A DNA stretch of 64,000 nucleotides from Bosea sp. RAC05 (GTDB taxonomy: Bacteria > Pseudomonadota > Alphaproteobacteria > Rhizobiales > Beijerinckiaceae). The translations under genes and the position numbers were made by a program. The DNA lies in assembly GCF_001713455.1 (NCBI RefSeq), contig NZ_CP016464.1:3954001-4018000 (forward strand). Direction: 5' to 3'. Of the stretch, positions 34,961-46,207 are shown piece after piece (the first letter of the stretch is position 1; the number at the start of each line of letters is the position of its first letter). A model generated the notes under the pieces. That model saw only the letters and a program-made list of their open reading frames with translations. It ran no database searches and was not told the DNA's origin.

Positions 34961-35896
34961 ATGGCCTCAAACATCTTCTCCGGTACGATTCCCGCCCTGA
35001 TGACGCCGTGCAAGGCGGACCGCAGCCCCGATTTCGACGCCCTCGTCCGCAAGGGCCAGGAGTTGATCGCCGCCGGCATGTCGGCGGTGGTCTATTGCGG
35101 CTCAATGGGCGACTGGCCGCTGCTGACCGACGAGCAGCGCATGGAAGGCGTCGCCCGCCTCTGCGCGGCCGGCGTGCCCGTGATCGTCGGCACTGGCGCG
35201 CAGAACACGCAGCGCGCCGCGGCCTTCGCCGCCCATGGCAAGCGCGTCGGCGCCAAGGGCCTGATGGTGATCCCGCGCGTGCTCTCGCGCGGCCCCTCGG
35301 CGTCCGCCCAGGCCGCGCATTTCGGCGCCATCCTCAAGGCGGCCGACGGCCTGCCGGCGGTGATCTACAACAGCCCCTATTACGGCTTCGAGACCCGCGC
35401 CGACCTGTTCTTCAAGCTGCGCGAGAGCCACCCCAACCTGATCGGCTTCAAGGAGTTCGGCGGCGCCAAGAGCCTGACCTATGCGGCCGAGAACATCACC
35501 GGCCAGTCGGAGGACATCACGCTGATGGTCGGCGTCGACACGCAGGTCTTCCACGGATTCGTCAATTGTGGCGCCAGCGGCGCGATCACCGGCATCGGCA
35601 ACGTGCTGCCCAAGCCGGTGCTGCACCTCGTCTCGCTCTGCGAGAAGGCCGCCACAGGCGACGTGACGGCCCGCGCCAAGGCGCTCGAATTGGACGGCGC
35701 GCTCGCGGTGCTCTCGAGCTTCGACGAGGGGCCGGACCTGGTGCTGTTCTACAAATACCTGATGGTGCTCGAGGGCAGCCCCGAATACGAGCTGCACTTC
35801 AACGCCTCCGACAGCCTGACCGAAGGCCAGAAGCACTACGCCCGCACCCAGCTCGCGCTGTTCAACACCTGGTATGCCGCCTGGACGAAGGGCTGA
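34961..35896 (+). CDS. DHDPS-family protein, probable 1-pyrroline-4-hydroxy-2-carboxylate deaminase
   Basis: A 311-residue TIM-barrel of the dihydrodipicolinate synthase/N-acetylneuraminate lyase family. The Schiff-base Lys lies in 'LIGFKEFGGAKS' and the Tyr in 'VIYNSPYYGFETRADLF'. 'SGTIPALMTPCKADRSPDF' and 'MSAVVYCGSMGDWPLLTDEQ' resemble, as I recall them, the enzymes that deaminate 1-pyrroline-4-hydroxy-2-carboxylate in trans-hydroxyproline breakdown, giving 2-oxoglutarate semialdehyde. The specific call is from memory of the subgroup. The hydroxyproline epimerase and dehydrogenase that would precede it are not in the window. It lies 53 bases after the M24 gene, last in the operon. Confidence 0.75.
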   Translation: MASNIFSGTIPALMTPCKADRSPDFDALVRKGQELIAAGMSAVVYCGSMGDWPLLTDEQRMEGVARLCAAGVPVIVGTGAQNTQRAAAFAAHGKRVGAKGLMVIPRVLSRGPSASAQAAHFGAILKAADGLPAVIYNSPYYGFETRADLFFKLRESHPNLIGFKEFGGAKSLTYAAENITGQSEDITLMVGVDTQVFHGFVNCGASGAITGIGNVLPKPVLHLVSLCEKAATGDVTARAKALELDGALAVLSSFDEGPDLVLFYKYLMVLEGSPEYELHFNASDSLTEGQKHYARTQLALFNTWYAAWTKG

Positions 35897-35917
35897 CGCG
35901 ATCCGGCGAGGCCATCC

Positions 35918-35943
35918 GGCATCGCCCGCGCTCGGGCGGTGCC
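35918..35943. terminator. Hairpin between convergent operon ends
   Basis: An 11-bp stem with one G-T wobble (35918-35928 with 35933-35943) and a 4-base loop CGCT lies between the DHDPS-family stop and the diguanylate cyclase stop. There is no T tract; a two-way terminator role is inferred. Confidence 0.55.
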
Positions 35944-35944
35944 G

Positions 35945-37246
35945 TCAAGCCGTCCGGCGCGTGACCGGCAATGGTTGCGACTCGATCCGGTCGCGACCAT
36001 TGCGCTTGGCTGCGTAGAGCGCCTCGTCGGCGCAGCCATAGAGAATGTCCTCGTCGATCGGCCCTTCGGCGGAGCAGAGCCCGATCGAGACCGTCGCGTG
36101 GTCGAGGTCGGGGTGAAGGCTTCGCCAGGGCGCACGGGCCAGCGCCGCGCGGATCGCGGTTCCGATCCGGTTAGCGTCCACCAGCGAGGCCCCGCCGAGG
36201 ACCACGCCGAATTCCTCGCCGCCGATGCGGGAGACGAGCCGCCTGTGGCCGCTCGCCTGCTCGGCCACGATCGACCCGATCATCTTCAGACAGGCATCAC
36301 CGACGAGATGGCCGAAACGGTCGTTGATCGCCTTGAAATGATCCACGTCGATCGCCAGCAGCGACAGCGGCCTGGCGATCCGGGCCTCGGCCGCGAGGAA
36401 CGCCATGAAGGCGCGCCGGTTGGCGAGGCCCGTCAGCGCATCGGTGCCCGCGAGCTTGGCCAGTTCTTCGTTGGCCCGTTGCAGCGCGGCCTGCGCCTCG
36501 ACGAGTTCGATGTGCTGGCGCTTGGCGGCCGTGATGTCGGCATGGGTGAAGAAGCCGATGCCGCCGACACTGTGCCGCGCGATGACCCTCAGCCAGCGCT
36601 GGCCGGGCAGCTCGATCTCGAAGGGCGCGCCGTCATAGCGCAGACCATTGCGAATGGCGGCACGCCAGGTGCCCGCCGGTGAACCCTCGCGCCAGCACCA
36701 GGCGATGATCTCATCGAGCGCGCAGCCGACCACCGGCCGGTCGCGGGGCAGGCCGTAGAGTTGCCTGAAGGCATCGTTGGCGGCGACGATCCGATCATCC
36801 GCGTCCAGAATGGTCGCTCCGTCGGGGATGAAGGGCAGCGCCTCGAACACGGGCAGCACGAGTTCGGGAACGGCCTCCGCCCGATGTTCGGCATCCAGCC
36901 GCTGCCACAGCCGCACCCGCCCGCCATCGGGAGCGCGAAGCGACGAGGCGCGCAGCCGGCGACCATGATGGATGAATTCGAAGGGCTGCGTCTGGTTGTC
37001 GTGGCGCGCAACGCCTTCCGCGATATAGCGCTCGACCTCGGGCATCTCCTCCGGAGACAGGCGGCAGCGATAGAAGCGGACGAGATTGTCCGCGTAGGGC
37101 TCGCCGACATAGATCTCGCCGTCATCCTCCGGGAAGAACTGAAGGAATGTGCTGTTCCAGCTGACGGCATCCAGCCGCGCATCGTACTCGCAGGCAGCAA
37201 TGCCGAGCATATCCAGGGAGGCATGCAGGTACGGCGATAGGATCAT
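35945..37246 (-). CDS. PAS-GGDEF diguanylate cyclase
   Basis: A 433-residue cytosolic protein. The N-terminal PAS-like region (about 1-110, 'LDMLGIAACEYDARLDAVSW') resembles PAS_7 sensors. A second PAS domain (about 135-255, 'PDGATILDADDRIVAANDAF') is followed by a short coiled coil, then a GGDEF domain with active motif GGEEF ('SRIGGEEFGVVLGG'). The RxxD inhibitory site is not present five residues before it. There is no EAL domain, so it should only make cyclic-di-GMP. It has no membrane segments and is probably transcribed alone from near 37.25 kb. Confidence 0.9.
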   Translation of the reverse strand: MILSPYLHASLDMLGIAACEYDARLDAVSWNSTFLQFFPEDDGEIYVGEPYADNLVRFYRCRLSPEEMPEVERYIAEGVARHDNQTQPFEFIHHGRRLRASSLRAPDGGRVRLWQRLDAEHRAEAVPELVLPVFEALPFIPDGATILDADDRIVAANDAFRQLYGLPRDRPVVGCALDEIIAWCWREGSPAGTWRAAIRNGLRYDGAPFEIELPGQRWLRVIARHSVGGIGFFTHADITAAKRQHIELVEAQAALQRANEELAKLAGTDALTGLANRRAFMAFLAAEARIARPLSLLAIDVDHFKAINDRFGHLVGDACLKMIGSIVAEQASGHRRLVSRIGGEEFGVVLGGASLVDANRIGTAIRAALARAPWRSLHPDLDHATVSIGLCSAEGPIDEDILYGCADEALYAAKRNGRDRIESQPLPVTRRTA

Positions 37247-37308
37247 GCCCTTTCATGGCGCACGGGCCTTAACAAGCCGTAAGATGCCCCAGCGCGAAGG
37301 CCCTGGCC

Positions 37309-37953
37309 TCAGCCGACCTTGCCGTATCCCGCGAACTTCGCGCTCACCCGCGCCATCTCGGCCGCGTCGAGAATGACGGGCTCCAGACCCGCAGCGAGGA
37401 TGTCGAGATACTGGCCAGCCAGGTTCTCGACCTCCGCCACGATCTGGTGCGCCCCGGCGAGCGAGGCGCCGAGCGCGATGACGCCGTGGTTGGCGAGCAG
37501 CACCGCCTTGCGCCCCTCGAGCGCCCGCACCGCGTTCTCCGCCAGTTCCGGCGTGCCGAAGGTCGCATAATCGGCGCAGCGGATGTCGGCGCCACCGCAG
37601 AGCGCGATCATGTAGTGGAAGGCGGGGATGCCCCGGCGCGTGCAGGAGAGCGCGGTGGCGCGCGGCGAATGGGTATGGACGATCGCCTGCGCCTCCGGCC
37701 GCGCGCGGTAGATCGCGGCGTGGAAGGGCCATTCCGAGGATGGCTTGCGCGCGCCGGACAGAACCATGCCGTCGAGCGAGAGTTCGATCAGATCCTCGGG
37801 GAGCGTCTGCGCATAGGGCAGGCCCGACGGCGTGATCAGGAAGCCGGCCTCAGTCCGGGCCGAGACATTGCCCGATTTCGACGGGCAGAAGCCCGCGAGA
37901 TCGATCGCCTGCGCCACAGCGACGATGCCGGCGCCGAGTTCGTCCCTGGTCAT
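37309..37953 (-). CDS. Class II aldolase, probable methylthioribulose-1-phosphate aldolase
   Basis: A 214-residue zinc aldolase of the FucA/AraD/adducin fold. The zinc-binding histidines lie in 'AIVHTHSPRATAL' and 'LLANHGVIALG', with an acidic Glu in 'RKPSSEWPFHAAIY'. In the operon with mtnP and mtnA it fits the aldolase of the DHAP shunt described in Rhodospirillum rubrum. That enzyme splits 5-methylthioribulose 1-phosphate (and the 5-deoxy analogue) to dihydroxyacetone phosphate and an aldehyde. The alternative is the dehydratase MtnB of the full methionine salvage pathway, but mtnC and mtnD are absent nearby. Starts 13 bases after mtnA. Confidence 0.8.
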   Translation of the reverse strand: MTRDELGAGIVAVAQAIDLAGFCPSKSGNVSARTEAGFLITPSGLPYAQTLPEDLIELSLDGMVLSGARKPSSEWPFHAAIYRARPEAQAIVHTHSPRATALSCTRRGIPAFHYMIALCGGADIRCADYATFGTPELAENAVRALEGRKAVLLANHGVIALGASLAGAHQIVAEVENLAGQYLDILAAGLEPVILDAAEMARVSAKFAGYGKVG

Positions 37954-37966
37954 GATCTCGTCCTGC

Positions 37967-39076
37967 TCACGCGGGCGGCCGCCCGGCCCGTTCCGGAAAC
38001 AGCCGCGCCAGCCCCTCCGCGCTCGCCTCGCAGACGCCGCGCTCGGTGATCAGCCCGGTCACGAGCCGGGCGGGGGTGACGTCGAAGGCGGGGTTGGCCG
38101 CAGGGCTGCCCGGCGCGACCACGCGGAACGCATGCACCTCGCCATCCTCCGCCAGCCCGGAGAGATGCGTGACCTCCCGTGCCGCGCGCTCCTCGATCGG
38201 GATCTCGCGCAACCCGTCCGACAGGCTCCAGTCGATGGTCGGCGACGGCAGCGCGACATAGAAGGGCACGCCGTTGTCATGCGCGGCCAGCGCCTTGAGA
38301 TAGGTGCCGATCTTGTTGGCGACATCGCCGGTCGCCGTCGTGCGATCGGTGCCGACGATGACCAGGTCGACTTGCGCATGCTGCATCAGATGCCCGCCGG
38401 CATTGTCGGCGATCACGGTGTGGGGCACGCCGTGCGCGCCGAGTTCGTAGGCCGTGAGCGCAGCGCCCTGGTTGCGCGGGCGCGTCTCGTCGACCCAGAC
38501 ATGGACGGGGATGCCGGCATCATGGGCGAGATAGATCGGCGCCAGCGCCGTGCCCCAGTCGACGGTGGCGAGCCAGCCGGCGTTGCAATGGGTCAGGATG
38601 TTGATGGTCTTGCCCGCCGGGCGCTGCGCCGCGATGGCCGCGATCAGCCCGAGCCCATGCTCGCCGATGGCACGACAGAGCGCCACGTCCTCTTCGCAGA
38701 TCAAAGCCGCCTCGGAATAGGCCATCGCGAGCCGCTGGCCCGGGTCGAGCGACGTCAGGACGCGGCGCATCCGCGCCAGCGCCCAGTGCAGGTTGACCGC
38801 CGTCGGGCGCGTTGCGCCGAGCAAAGCGAGTGCCCCCTCCAGCGCGGCGTCGGAGGCATCGGCCCGCATCGCCAGCGCGACCCCATAGGCGGCCGTCGCC
38901 CCGATCAGCGGCGCGCCACGCACGACCATGCTGCGGATCGCCTCCGCGGCCGCTTCAGCCGAGGACAGAGTCACCGTCTCGAAGCGGAAGGGCAGCCGCG
39001 TCTGGTCGATGACGCAGACACGCCAGCCATCCGGCGCGAGCCAGATCGTGCGGTAGGCCTGCCCGTTGATCTGCAT
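37967..39076 (-). CDS. mtnA: 5-methylthioribose-1-phosphate isomerase
   Basis: A 369-residue isomerase that turns 5-methylthioribose 1-phosphate into methylthioribulose 1-phosphate. It has '[20 protein letters not shown]', the catalytic Cys in '[12 protein letters not shown]', the Asp in '[11 protein letters not shown]' and '[19 protein letters not shown]'. The ATG at 39076 with GAGGCGGGG upstream is chosen; the longer frame adds non-conserved residues. It is third in an operon after mtnP and apt, with gaps of 5, 7 and 13 bases between the four genes. Confidence 0.93.
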   Translation of the reverse strand: MQINGQAYRTIWLAPDGWRVCVIDQTRLPFRFETVTLSSAEAAAEAIRSMVVRGAPLIGATAAYGVALAMRADASDAALEGALALLGATRPTAVNLHWALARMRRVLTSLDPGQRLAMAYSEAALICEEDVALCRAIGEHGLGLIAAIAAQRPAGKTINILTHCNAGWLATVDWGTALAPIYLAHDAGIPVHVWVDETRPRNQGAALTAYELGAHGVPHTVIADNAGGHLMQHAQVDLVIVGTDRTTATGDVANKIGTYLKALAAHDNGVPFYVALPSPTIDWSLSDGLREIPIEERAAREVTHLSGLAEDGEVHAFRVVAPGSPAANPAFDVTPARLVTGLITERGVCEASAEGLARLFPERAGRPPA

Positions 39077-39083
39077 CCCCGCC

Positions 39084-39611
39084 TCAATGCCCGCCGAAGG
39101 AGACCAGCGTGCGAACGGGCACGCCGAGCCGCCGGATCCGGTCGGCACCGCCGAGATCGGGCAGATCGACGATGAAGCAGGCGGCGACCACCTCCGCCCC
39201 CAGCCGCGAGAGCAGGTTCACCGCGCCTTCCGCCGTCCCGCCCGTGGCGATCAGGTCGTCGACCAGCAGCACGCGCTCGCCCGGCGACACGGCATCCTTA
39301 TGGACCTCGATCTCGTCGGTCCCGTATTCCAGATCATAGGTGACGCTGACCGTCTCGTGCGGCAGCTTGCCCTTCTTGCGCACCGGGACGAAGCCGGCCG
39401 AAAGCTGGTGCGCGACGGCCCCGCCGAGGATGAAGCCGCGGGCCTCGATGCCGGCGATCTTGGCGATCTTCAGCCCGGCGAAAGGCTGCACCAGCTCATC
39501 GACCGCGCGGCGGAAAGCGCGCGCGTCGCCCAGCAGCGTGGTGATGTCGCGGAAGATGATGCCCGGCTTGGGGTAATCGGGAATCGCGCGGATGCTGTCG
39601 GCAAGGTTCAT
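39084..39611 (-). CDS. apt: Adenine phosphoribosyltransferase
   Basis: A 175-residue enzyme that turns adenine and PRPP into AMP. The PRPP loop is '[20 protein letters not shown]', and '[20 protein letters not shown]' and '[20 protein letters not shown]' are signature blocks. It lies between mtnP and mtnA, so it recovers the adenine that MtnP releases from methylthioadenosine. PRPP comes from the Prs enzyme encoded at 13.2 kb. Full length; starts 5 bases after the mtnP stop. Confidence 0.96.
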   Translation of the reverse strand: MNLADSIRAIPDYPKPGIIFRDITTLLGDARAFRRAVDELVQPFAGLKIAKIAGIEARGFILGGAVAHQLSAGFVPVRKKGKLPHETVSVTYDLEYGTDEIEVHKDAVSPGERVLLVDDLIATGGTAEGAVNLLSRLGAEVVAACFIVDLPDLGGADRIRRLGVPVRTLVSFGGH

Positions 39612-39616
39612 CGCTG

Positions 39617-40495
39617 TCAGGCCGCTTTCAGGAGGCGCCCCGCCACGGCGTCGAGCTTGGCGAGCAGGGCGGGATCGCGCATCTCGGGCGCGGTGATGAT
39701 GGCATTGTCGAGTGCGTTGTGCGACCCGGCAGGACAGGGCACGCGCTCCTTCGGGAAATCGGCGGCGAGCCGCGCCACCAACCGCTTCGCCTTGTCGGCA
39801 TTGTCATGCAGCACCTTGACCACGGCGGCCACGTCGACCGGTCCGTGCTCCTCGTGCCAGCAGTCAAAGTCGGTGACCATCGCGACCGTCGCATAGGTGA
39901 TCTCGGCCTCGCGGGCGAGCTTGGCCTCCGGCATCGCCGTCATGCCGATCAGGTCGTAGCCGAGCGTCTTGTAGGTGATCGATTCCGCATAGGTCGAGAA
40001 TTGCGGTCCTTCCATCGTCACCAGCGTGCCGCCGCGCACGAAGGCCAGGCCCTCCGCCGTCGCGGCAGCGGCGATCAGCCCCTGCAGCGCCGGGCCAACC
40101 GGATGGGCGACCGAGACATGGGCGACGCAACCCCGGCCGAAGAAGGAACTGGCCCGCCCGCTGGTCCGGTCGACGAACTGGTCGACCAGCACGAACAGCC
40201 CCGGATAGAGCTCGGCCTTGTAGGAGCCGCAGGCGGAGAGCGAGACCAGGTCGGTCACGCCGGCGCGCTTCATCACGTCGATATTGGCGCGGTAGTTGAT
40301 CTCCGAGGGCGGGATCGCGTGGCCGCGGCCGTGGCGGGGCAGGAACACGATCCGGGTGTCGCCGATGCGGCCGAAGCGCAGAACGTCCGACGGCTCGCCC
40401 CAAGGGCTCTCGATCCGCTCCTCGCGCAGATCGCTCAGCCCCGGCAGATCGTAGATGCCCGACCCGCCGATGATTCCCAGAACCGCTGCACTCAT
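39617..40495 (-). CDS. mtnP: 5'-methylthioadenosine phosphorylase
   Basis: A 292-residue nucleoside phosphorylase that splits methylthioadenosine with phosphate into adenine and 5-methylthioribose 1-phosphate. It has '[13 protein letters not shown]', '[19 protein letters not shown]', '[13 protein letters not shown]', '[15 protein letters not shown]' and the adenine-selecting Asp in 'TDFDCWHEE'. AAGGA lies before the ATG at 40495. It is first in the mtnP-apt-mtnA-aldolase operon, with its promoter in the 105 bases before the petABC terminator. Confidence 0.95.
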   Translation of the reverse strand: MSAAVLGIIGGSGIYDLPGLSDLREERIESPWGEPSDVLRFGRIGDTRIVFLPRHGRGHAIPPSEINYRANIDVMKRAGVTDLVSLSACGSYKAELYPGLFVLVDQFVDRTSGRASSFFGRGCVAHVSVAHPVGPALQGLIAAAATAEGLAFVRGGTLVTMEGPQFSTYAESITYKTLGYDLIGMTAMPEAKLAREAEITYATVAMVTDFDCWHEEHGPVDVAAVVKVLHDNADKAKRLVARLAADFPKERVPCPAGSHNALDNAIITAPEMRDPALLAKLDAVAGRLLKAA

Positions 40496-40600
40496 GTCGA
40501 TATCCTTCGTGACCGGGCGGGACTGTGCCGTGCGGTCCTCGCGGCATCAAGCGCGGGAGCATCGCGATCCGTGGCAGCGCCCAAGAAATGGTGGCACCCA

Positions 40601-40626
40601 AGAAAAAGGCCCCGTCGCCGGGGCCT
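40601..40626 (-). terminator. Rho-independent terminator of petABC
   Basis: On the minus strand a 7-bp stem (40608-40614 with 40619-40625) and a 4-base loop are followed by five T bases (the A tract at 40603-40607). It lies 22 bases after the petC stop and separates petABC from the mtnP operon. Confidence 0.85.
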
Positions 40627-40647
40627 CGTTTCGATGGAGCGTGTCGG

Positions 40648-41517
40648 TCAGTGCGCCGCGCTGCCGTCGGGCATGCGCGACCAGACCTTCTTCTTGGTGT
40701 AGTAGAGCAGCGTTCCGAACATGAGCAGGAACAGCATGACCTGCAGGCCGATGCGCTTGCGCGCCTCGAGATGCGGCTCGGCCGCCCACATCAGGAACGC
40801 CGTCACGTCCTTGGCATACTGCTTGGCGGTCTCGGGCACCTGCGGCTGCCCGTCGGGCCCCTTGGGGAACTCGACCTGGCCGTCGTTCAGCACGTTCGGC
40901 ATCGCGATCAGATGGCCGGGCATATAGGTGTTGTAGTACTGGCCCGGCAGGAGCGTCACGCCTTCCGGTGGCGGATCCTTGTAGCCCGTCAGCAGCGCGG
41001 CGATGTAGTCCGGCCCCTGCTCCTGGTACTGCGTGAAGATGTCGAACACGAAGCGCGGGAAGCCGCGCTCATAGGTCCGCGCCTTGGCCAGCACAGACAG
41101 GTCCGGCGGGTAGGCGCCGCCATTGGCCGAGCGCGCCGCCTGCTCGTTCGGGAAGGGCGACGGGAAGGCGTCGGCCGCGCGGCCGGGCCGCTCGAACATT
41201 TCGCCCGCTTCGTTGGGGCCGTCCTTGATCTGGTAGGTCGCCGCGAGCGCCGTGACCTGGCCGGCCGTGAACTCCGGCCCGCCGGGCTGCGACAGGTTGC
41301 GGAACTTCAGGAGCGAAGCGCTGTGGCAGCTCGCGCAGACCTCCTTGTAGACCTTGTAGCCGCGCTGAAGCTGGGCGCGGTCGAAGGTCCCGAAAGGCCC
41401 CGAGAACGACCAGCTCAGCGCCGGCGGCTCGACGCGGGCGCCGGCAGCCTGGGCCGTCAGCGGCAGGGCGGCGAGCAGAAGGCCGAGGGCGGCCGAGCGA
41501 ACCGAAAGAGTGATCAT
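40648..41517 (-). CDS. petC: Cytochrome c1 of the bc1 complex
   Basis: A 289-residue periplasmic c-type cytochrome. The signal peptide 'MITLSVRSAALGLLLAALPL' ends TAQAAG. The haem c site is 'EVCASCHSASLLKFRN' and the Met ligand lies in 'GHLIAMPNVL'. A C-terminal membrane anchor ('GLQVMLFLLMFGTLLYYT') holds it to the inner membrane. It passes electrons from the Rieske protein to soluble or membrane cytochrome c. In several rhizobia cytochrome b and c1 are one fused precursor (fbcH); here they are separate genes 8 bases apart. Confidence 0.95.
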   Translation of the reverse strand: MITLSVRSAALGLLLAALPLTAQAAGARVEPPALSWSFSGPFGTFDRAQLQRGYKVYKEVCASCHSASLLKFRNLSQPGGPEFTAGQVTALAATYQIKDGPNEAGEMFERPGRAADAFPSPFPNEQAARSANGGAYPPDLSVLAKARTYERGFPRFVFDIFTQYQEQGPDYIAALLTGYKDPPPEGVTLLPGQYYNTYMPGHLIAMPNVLNDGQVEFPKGPDGQPQVPETAKQYAKDVTAFLMWAAEPHLEARKRIGLQVMLFLLMFGTLLYYTKKKVWSRMPDGSAAH

Positions 41518-41525
41518 GATTCGTC

Positions 41526-42809
41526 TCAGCCCTTGGCGTTGGGTTCGGCGGCGACGGCGGTGCCCATGCGCGCACCCGATCCGCCCTGCAAAGCGCCGAG
41601 CACGGAGTCGGCGATCGAGCTCGGCAGTGCCTTGGGCCGTTCGAACAGGCCGACGACGAACAGCGCGACGAAGTAGCCGAAATACAGCACGGTGAAGATC
41701 TGCGAGGCGATGACGTAGCCACCTTCCGCCGGCATGGCGCCGAGCCAGCCGAGGCCGATGCAGACCACGACGAAGGCCCAGAAGAGCTGGCGGGCGATCG
41801 GCCGGTAGCTCATCGACTTCACCTTGGAGGTGTCGAGCCAGGGCAGGAAGGCGAGCACGACGATCGCCGCGCCCATGGCGATGACGCCGCCGAGCTTGTC
41901 CGGCACCGCACGCAGGATCGCGTAGAAGGGCAGGAAGTACCACTCGGGAACGATATGGGCCGGCGTCACGGCCGGATTGGCCGGGATGTAGTTGTCGGCA
42001 TGGCCGAGGAAGTTCGGCGTGTAGAACACGAAGTAGGAGAACACGAAGATGAAGCACACCATCGCGAACACGTCCTTGACCGTCGCATAGGGCGTGAACG
42101 GAACCGTGTCCTTGGCGACGTTCTTCACCTCGACGCCGGTCGGGTTGTTCTGGCCGACATGATGCAGCGCCCAGACGTGGAGGATGACCACGCCGAAGAT
42201 CATGAACGGCAGCAGGTAGTGCAGCGAGAAGAAGCGGTTCAGCGTCGGGTTATCGACCGAGAAGCCGCCCCATAGGAAGGTCACGATCGTCTCGCCGACG
42301 ATCGGCAGCGCCGAGAACAGGCTGGTGATGACGGTCGCGCCCCAGAAGGACATCTGGCCCCAGGGCAGCACGTAGCCCATGAAGGCGGTGGCCATCATCA
42401 GCAGGAGGATGACGACGCCGAGGATCCAGAGCACCTCGCGCGGGGCCTTGTAGGAGCCGTAGTAGAGACCGCGGAAGATGTGGATGTAGACGGCGAGGAA
42501 GAACATCGACGCGCCGTTCGAGTGCAGATAGCGCAGCAGCCAGCCATAGTTCACGTCGCGCATGATGTGCTCGACGGAGTTGAACGCCATCGTCGAATGC
42601 GGCGTGTAATGCATCGCCAGGATGATGCCGGTGACGATCTGCGACACCAGCATGAACATGAGGATGCCGCCGAAGGTCCAGAAATAGTTCAGGTTGCGCG
42701 GCACCGGATAGGACACCGCCGAATCATGCGCGAGGCGGATGATCGGCAGACGCGCATCGAGCCAGCGCTCGAAACCTGTCTTCGGGACGTAGGAGCTGTG
42801 ACCACTCAT
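41526..42809 (-). CDS. petB: Cytochrome b of the bc1 complex
   Basis: A 427-residue membrane protein with eight predicted helices. Haem ligands are two His pairs: '[20 protein letters not shown]' with the partner pair in '[20 protein letters not shown]'. The quinol-site PEWY motif is present in '[19 protein letters not shown]'. It holds the two b haems and the quinone sites. Both halves (b and subunit-IV-like) are in one chain, as usual for bc1. Rieske is 54 bases upstream and c1 8 bases downstream. Confidence 0.96.
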   Translation of the reverse strand: MSGHSSYVPKTGFERWLDARLPIIRLAHDSAVSYPVPRNLNYFWTFGGILMFMLVSQIVTGIILAMHYTPHSTMAFNSVEHIMRDVNYGWLLRYLHSNGASMFFLAVYIHIFRGLYYGSYKAPREVLWILGVVILLLMMATAFMGYVLPWGQMSFWGATVITSLFSALPIVGETIVTFLWGGFSVDNPTLNRFFSLHYLLPFMIFGVVILHVWALHHVGQNNPTGVEVKNVAKDTVPFTPYATVKDVFAMVCFIFVFSYFVFYTPNFLGHADNYIPANPAVTPAHIVPEWYFLPFYAILRAVPDKLGGVIAMGAAIVVLAFLPWLDTSKVKSMSYRPIARQLFWAFVVVCIGLGWLGAMPAEGGYVIASQIFTVLYFGYFVALFVVGLFERPKALPSSIADSVLGALQGGSGARMGTAVAAEPNAKG

Positions 42810-42863
42810 GCGGGTTGCCTCGGGGCTGTCTCTTACAGGCGGAATCGGAACCGAGCGCGCGGC

Positions 42864-43415
42864 TCAGCCGATCCGGATCTTGGTGTCGGCGCTGAATGCG
42901 TAGGGCGGGATCGGCAGGTTGAGCGGCGCCGGACCCTTGCGGATGCGGCCCGAGGAATCATAGTGCGAGCCGTGGCAGGGGCAGAACCAGCCGTCGTAGT
43001 CGCCCTTCGGATCGCCGGGGTTGTTGCCGAGCGGCACGCAACCGAGATGGGTGCAGTTGCCGTACACGACCAGGAACTGCTCGTGGCCCTGCTTGACGCG
43101 GGCCTGATCGGTCTGCGGATCGGGCAGCGAGGCCACGTTGACCGCGCGGGCCTCGTCGATCTCCTTCTTGGTGCGGTGACGCACGAAGATCAGCTTGCCA
43201 CGCCAGAACAGCTTGATCGCCTGGCCTTCTGCGATCGGGGCGAGGTCGAGGTCGATCGGCGCGCCGGCGGCGACTGTCTGGGCGTCGGGCGCCAGCTGGC
43301 TCACCAGCGGCACCACGACCGCGCCGAGGCCGACGACACCGGCAGCGCCGGTCGCCAGCATGAGGAAATCGCGGCGTGTGGATTCGGTCGGTTTCGTATC
43401 GGTCGCGTTCGCCAC
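42864..43415 (-). CDS. petA: Rieske iron-sulphur subunit of the bc1 complex
   Basis: A 183-residue protein. The N terminus has a Tat motif ('STRRDFLMLATGAAGVVGLG') that also anchors it in the membrane. The 2Fe-2S site is Cys-His in 'CTHLGCVPLG' and Cys-His in 'WFCPCHGSHYD'. It moves electrons from quinol to cytochrome c1. The start is GTG 43415 with AGAGGA upstream. It opens the petABC operon; the 192-base gap before it should hold the promoter. The petP/petR regulators are 38 kb away rather than adjacent. Confidence 0.96.
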   Translation of the reverse strand: MANATDTKPTESTRRDFLMLATGAAGVVGLGAVVVPLVSQLAPDAQTVAAGAPIDLDLAPIAEGQAIKLFWRGKLIFVRHRTKKEIDEARAVNVASLPDPQTDQARVKQGHEQFLVVYGNCTHLGCVPLGNNPGDPKGDYDGWFCPCHGSHYDSSGRIRKGPAPLNLPIPPYAFSADTKIRIG

Positions 43416-43607
43416 GATCCAATCCTCTACAACGTCAGTCGAGCTTTGGAAAAACTCGAAATTGCAAACCTGCGCCGTATCTACGGGCGCGTCGTCACGG
43501 CCGCAATGCGGCGGCGCGTCACTGCGCGCTCTTTGGCATGCAGATTGGACGAAGTCTACTGTTGCGCGGAGCCTGCCGGTGCATGGCCCGTCATCGGCAG
43601 ACGAGCC

Positions 43608-45473
<1,866 letters not shown>

Positions 45474-45651
45474 GTCCGCCCTCTTCTGGACCGGCATGGC
45501 GACGAAATCGGGGCAGGGCCCGGAGCGGGTCAGACCCGGGCAGGCCGCGGATATGGCGTGCAGGCGCGACAATTGCCAGCCGTGCCGACGCATGCCCCCG
45601 CCCGGCCCACGGCTTGACGCATCTCCTGCCGTCATCCCATGACATGACACG

Positions 45652-46197
45652 ATGACGGCGACAGACGAAGCAGCATCTCCGACAGGCCGGGCGCCACTGC
45701 GCCTGGCGCTCTACCAGCCCGACATTCCCCAGAACACCGGCACCATGATCCGCATGGCCGCCTGCCTCGGCGTCGCCGTCGACATCGTCGAGCCCGCCGC
45801 CTTCGACGTCTCCGACCGGCATTTCCGCCGCTCGGGAATGGATTATCTCGAACGCGCGGCCGTCACCCGCCACGCCTCCTTCGCCGCCTTCGACCGCTGG
45901 CGCCGGCAGGCGGGGCACCGCCTGATCCTGGCCGAGACCGACGGGCGCACCCGCCATCTCGATCTCGCATACGCGCCCGGCGACATCGTCATGGTCGGCC
46001 GGGAATCGGCCGGCGTGGCGCCCGAGGTCTATGCGGCCGCCGATGCGGTGGTGCATGTCCCCATGCTCGCGGGCCTGCGCTCGCTCAACGTCGCGATTGC
46101 GGCCGCCCTGGTTCTGGGCGAAGCCTTGCGTCAGGTCGGCGGCTTCGTCCCGGCGACCGGGACCGAAGACCAACATCAAGAAACGTATCCAGGGTGA
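45652..46197 (+). CDS. trmL: tRNA (cytidine/uridine-34-2'-O)-methyltransferase
   Basis: A 181-residue SPOUT methyltransferase that puts a 2'-O-methyl group on the wobble base of tRNA-Leu isoacceptors, using S-adenosylmethionine. The N terminus '[20 protein letters not shown]' and the knot region ('[18 protein letters not shown]', '[20 protein letters not shown]') are typical. The first 15 residues before 'LRLALYQ' are extra. The hemF gene follows 10 bases later on the same strand. Confidence 0.94.
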   Translation: MTATDEAASPTGRAPLRLALYQPDIPQNTGTMIRMAACLGVAVDIVEPAAFDVSDRHFRRSGMDYLERAAVTRHASFAAFDRWRRQAGHRLILAETDGRTRHLDLAYAPGDIVMVGRESAGVAPEVYAAADAVVHVPMLAGLRSLNVAIAAALVLGEALRQVGGFVPATGTEDQHQETYPG

Positions 46198-46207
46198 GGA
46201 GACGGGG

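Noticed and set aside
37309..37953. Calling the class II aldolase fuculose-phosphate aldolase
   Set aside because: The fold and histidines allow it, but there are no fucose genes nearby, and the tight operon with mtnP, apt and mtnA gives a better explanation.
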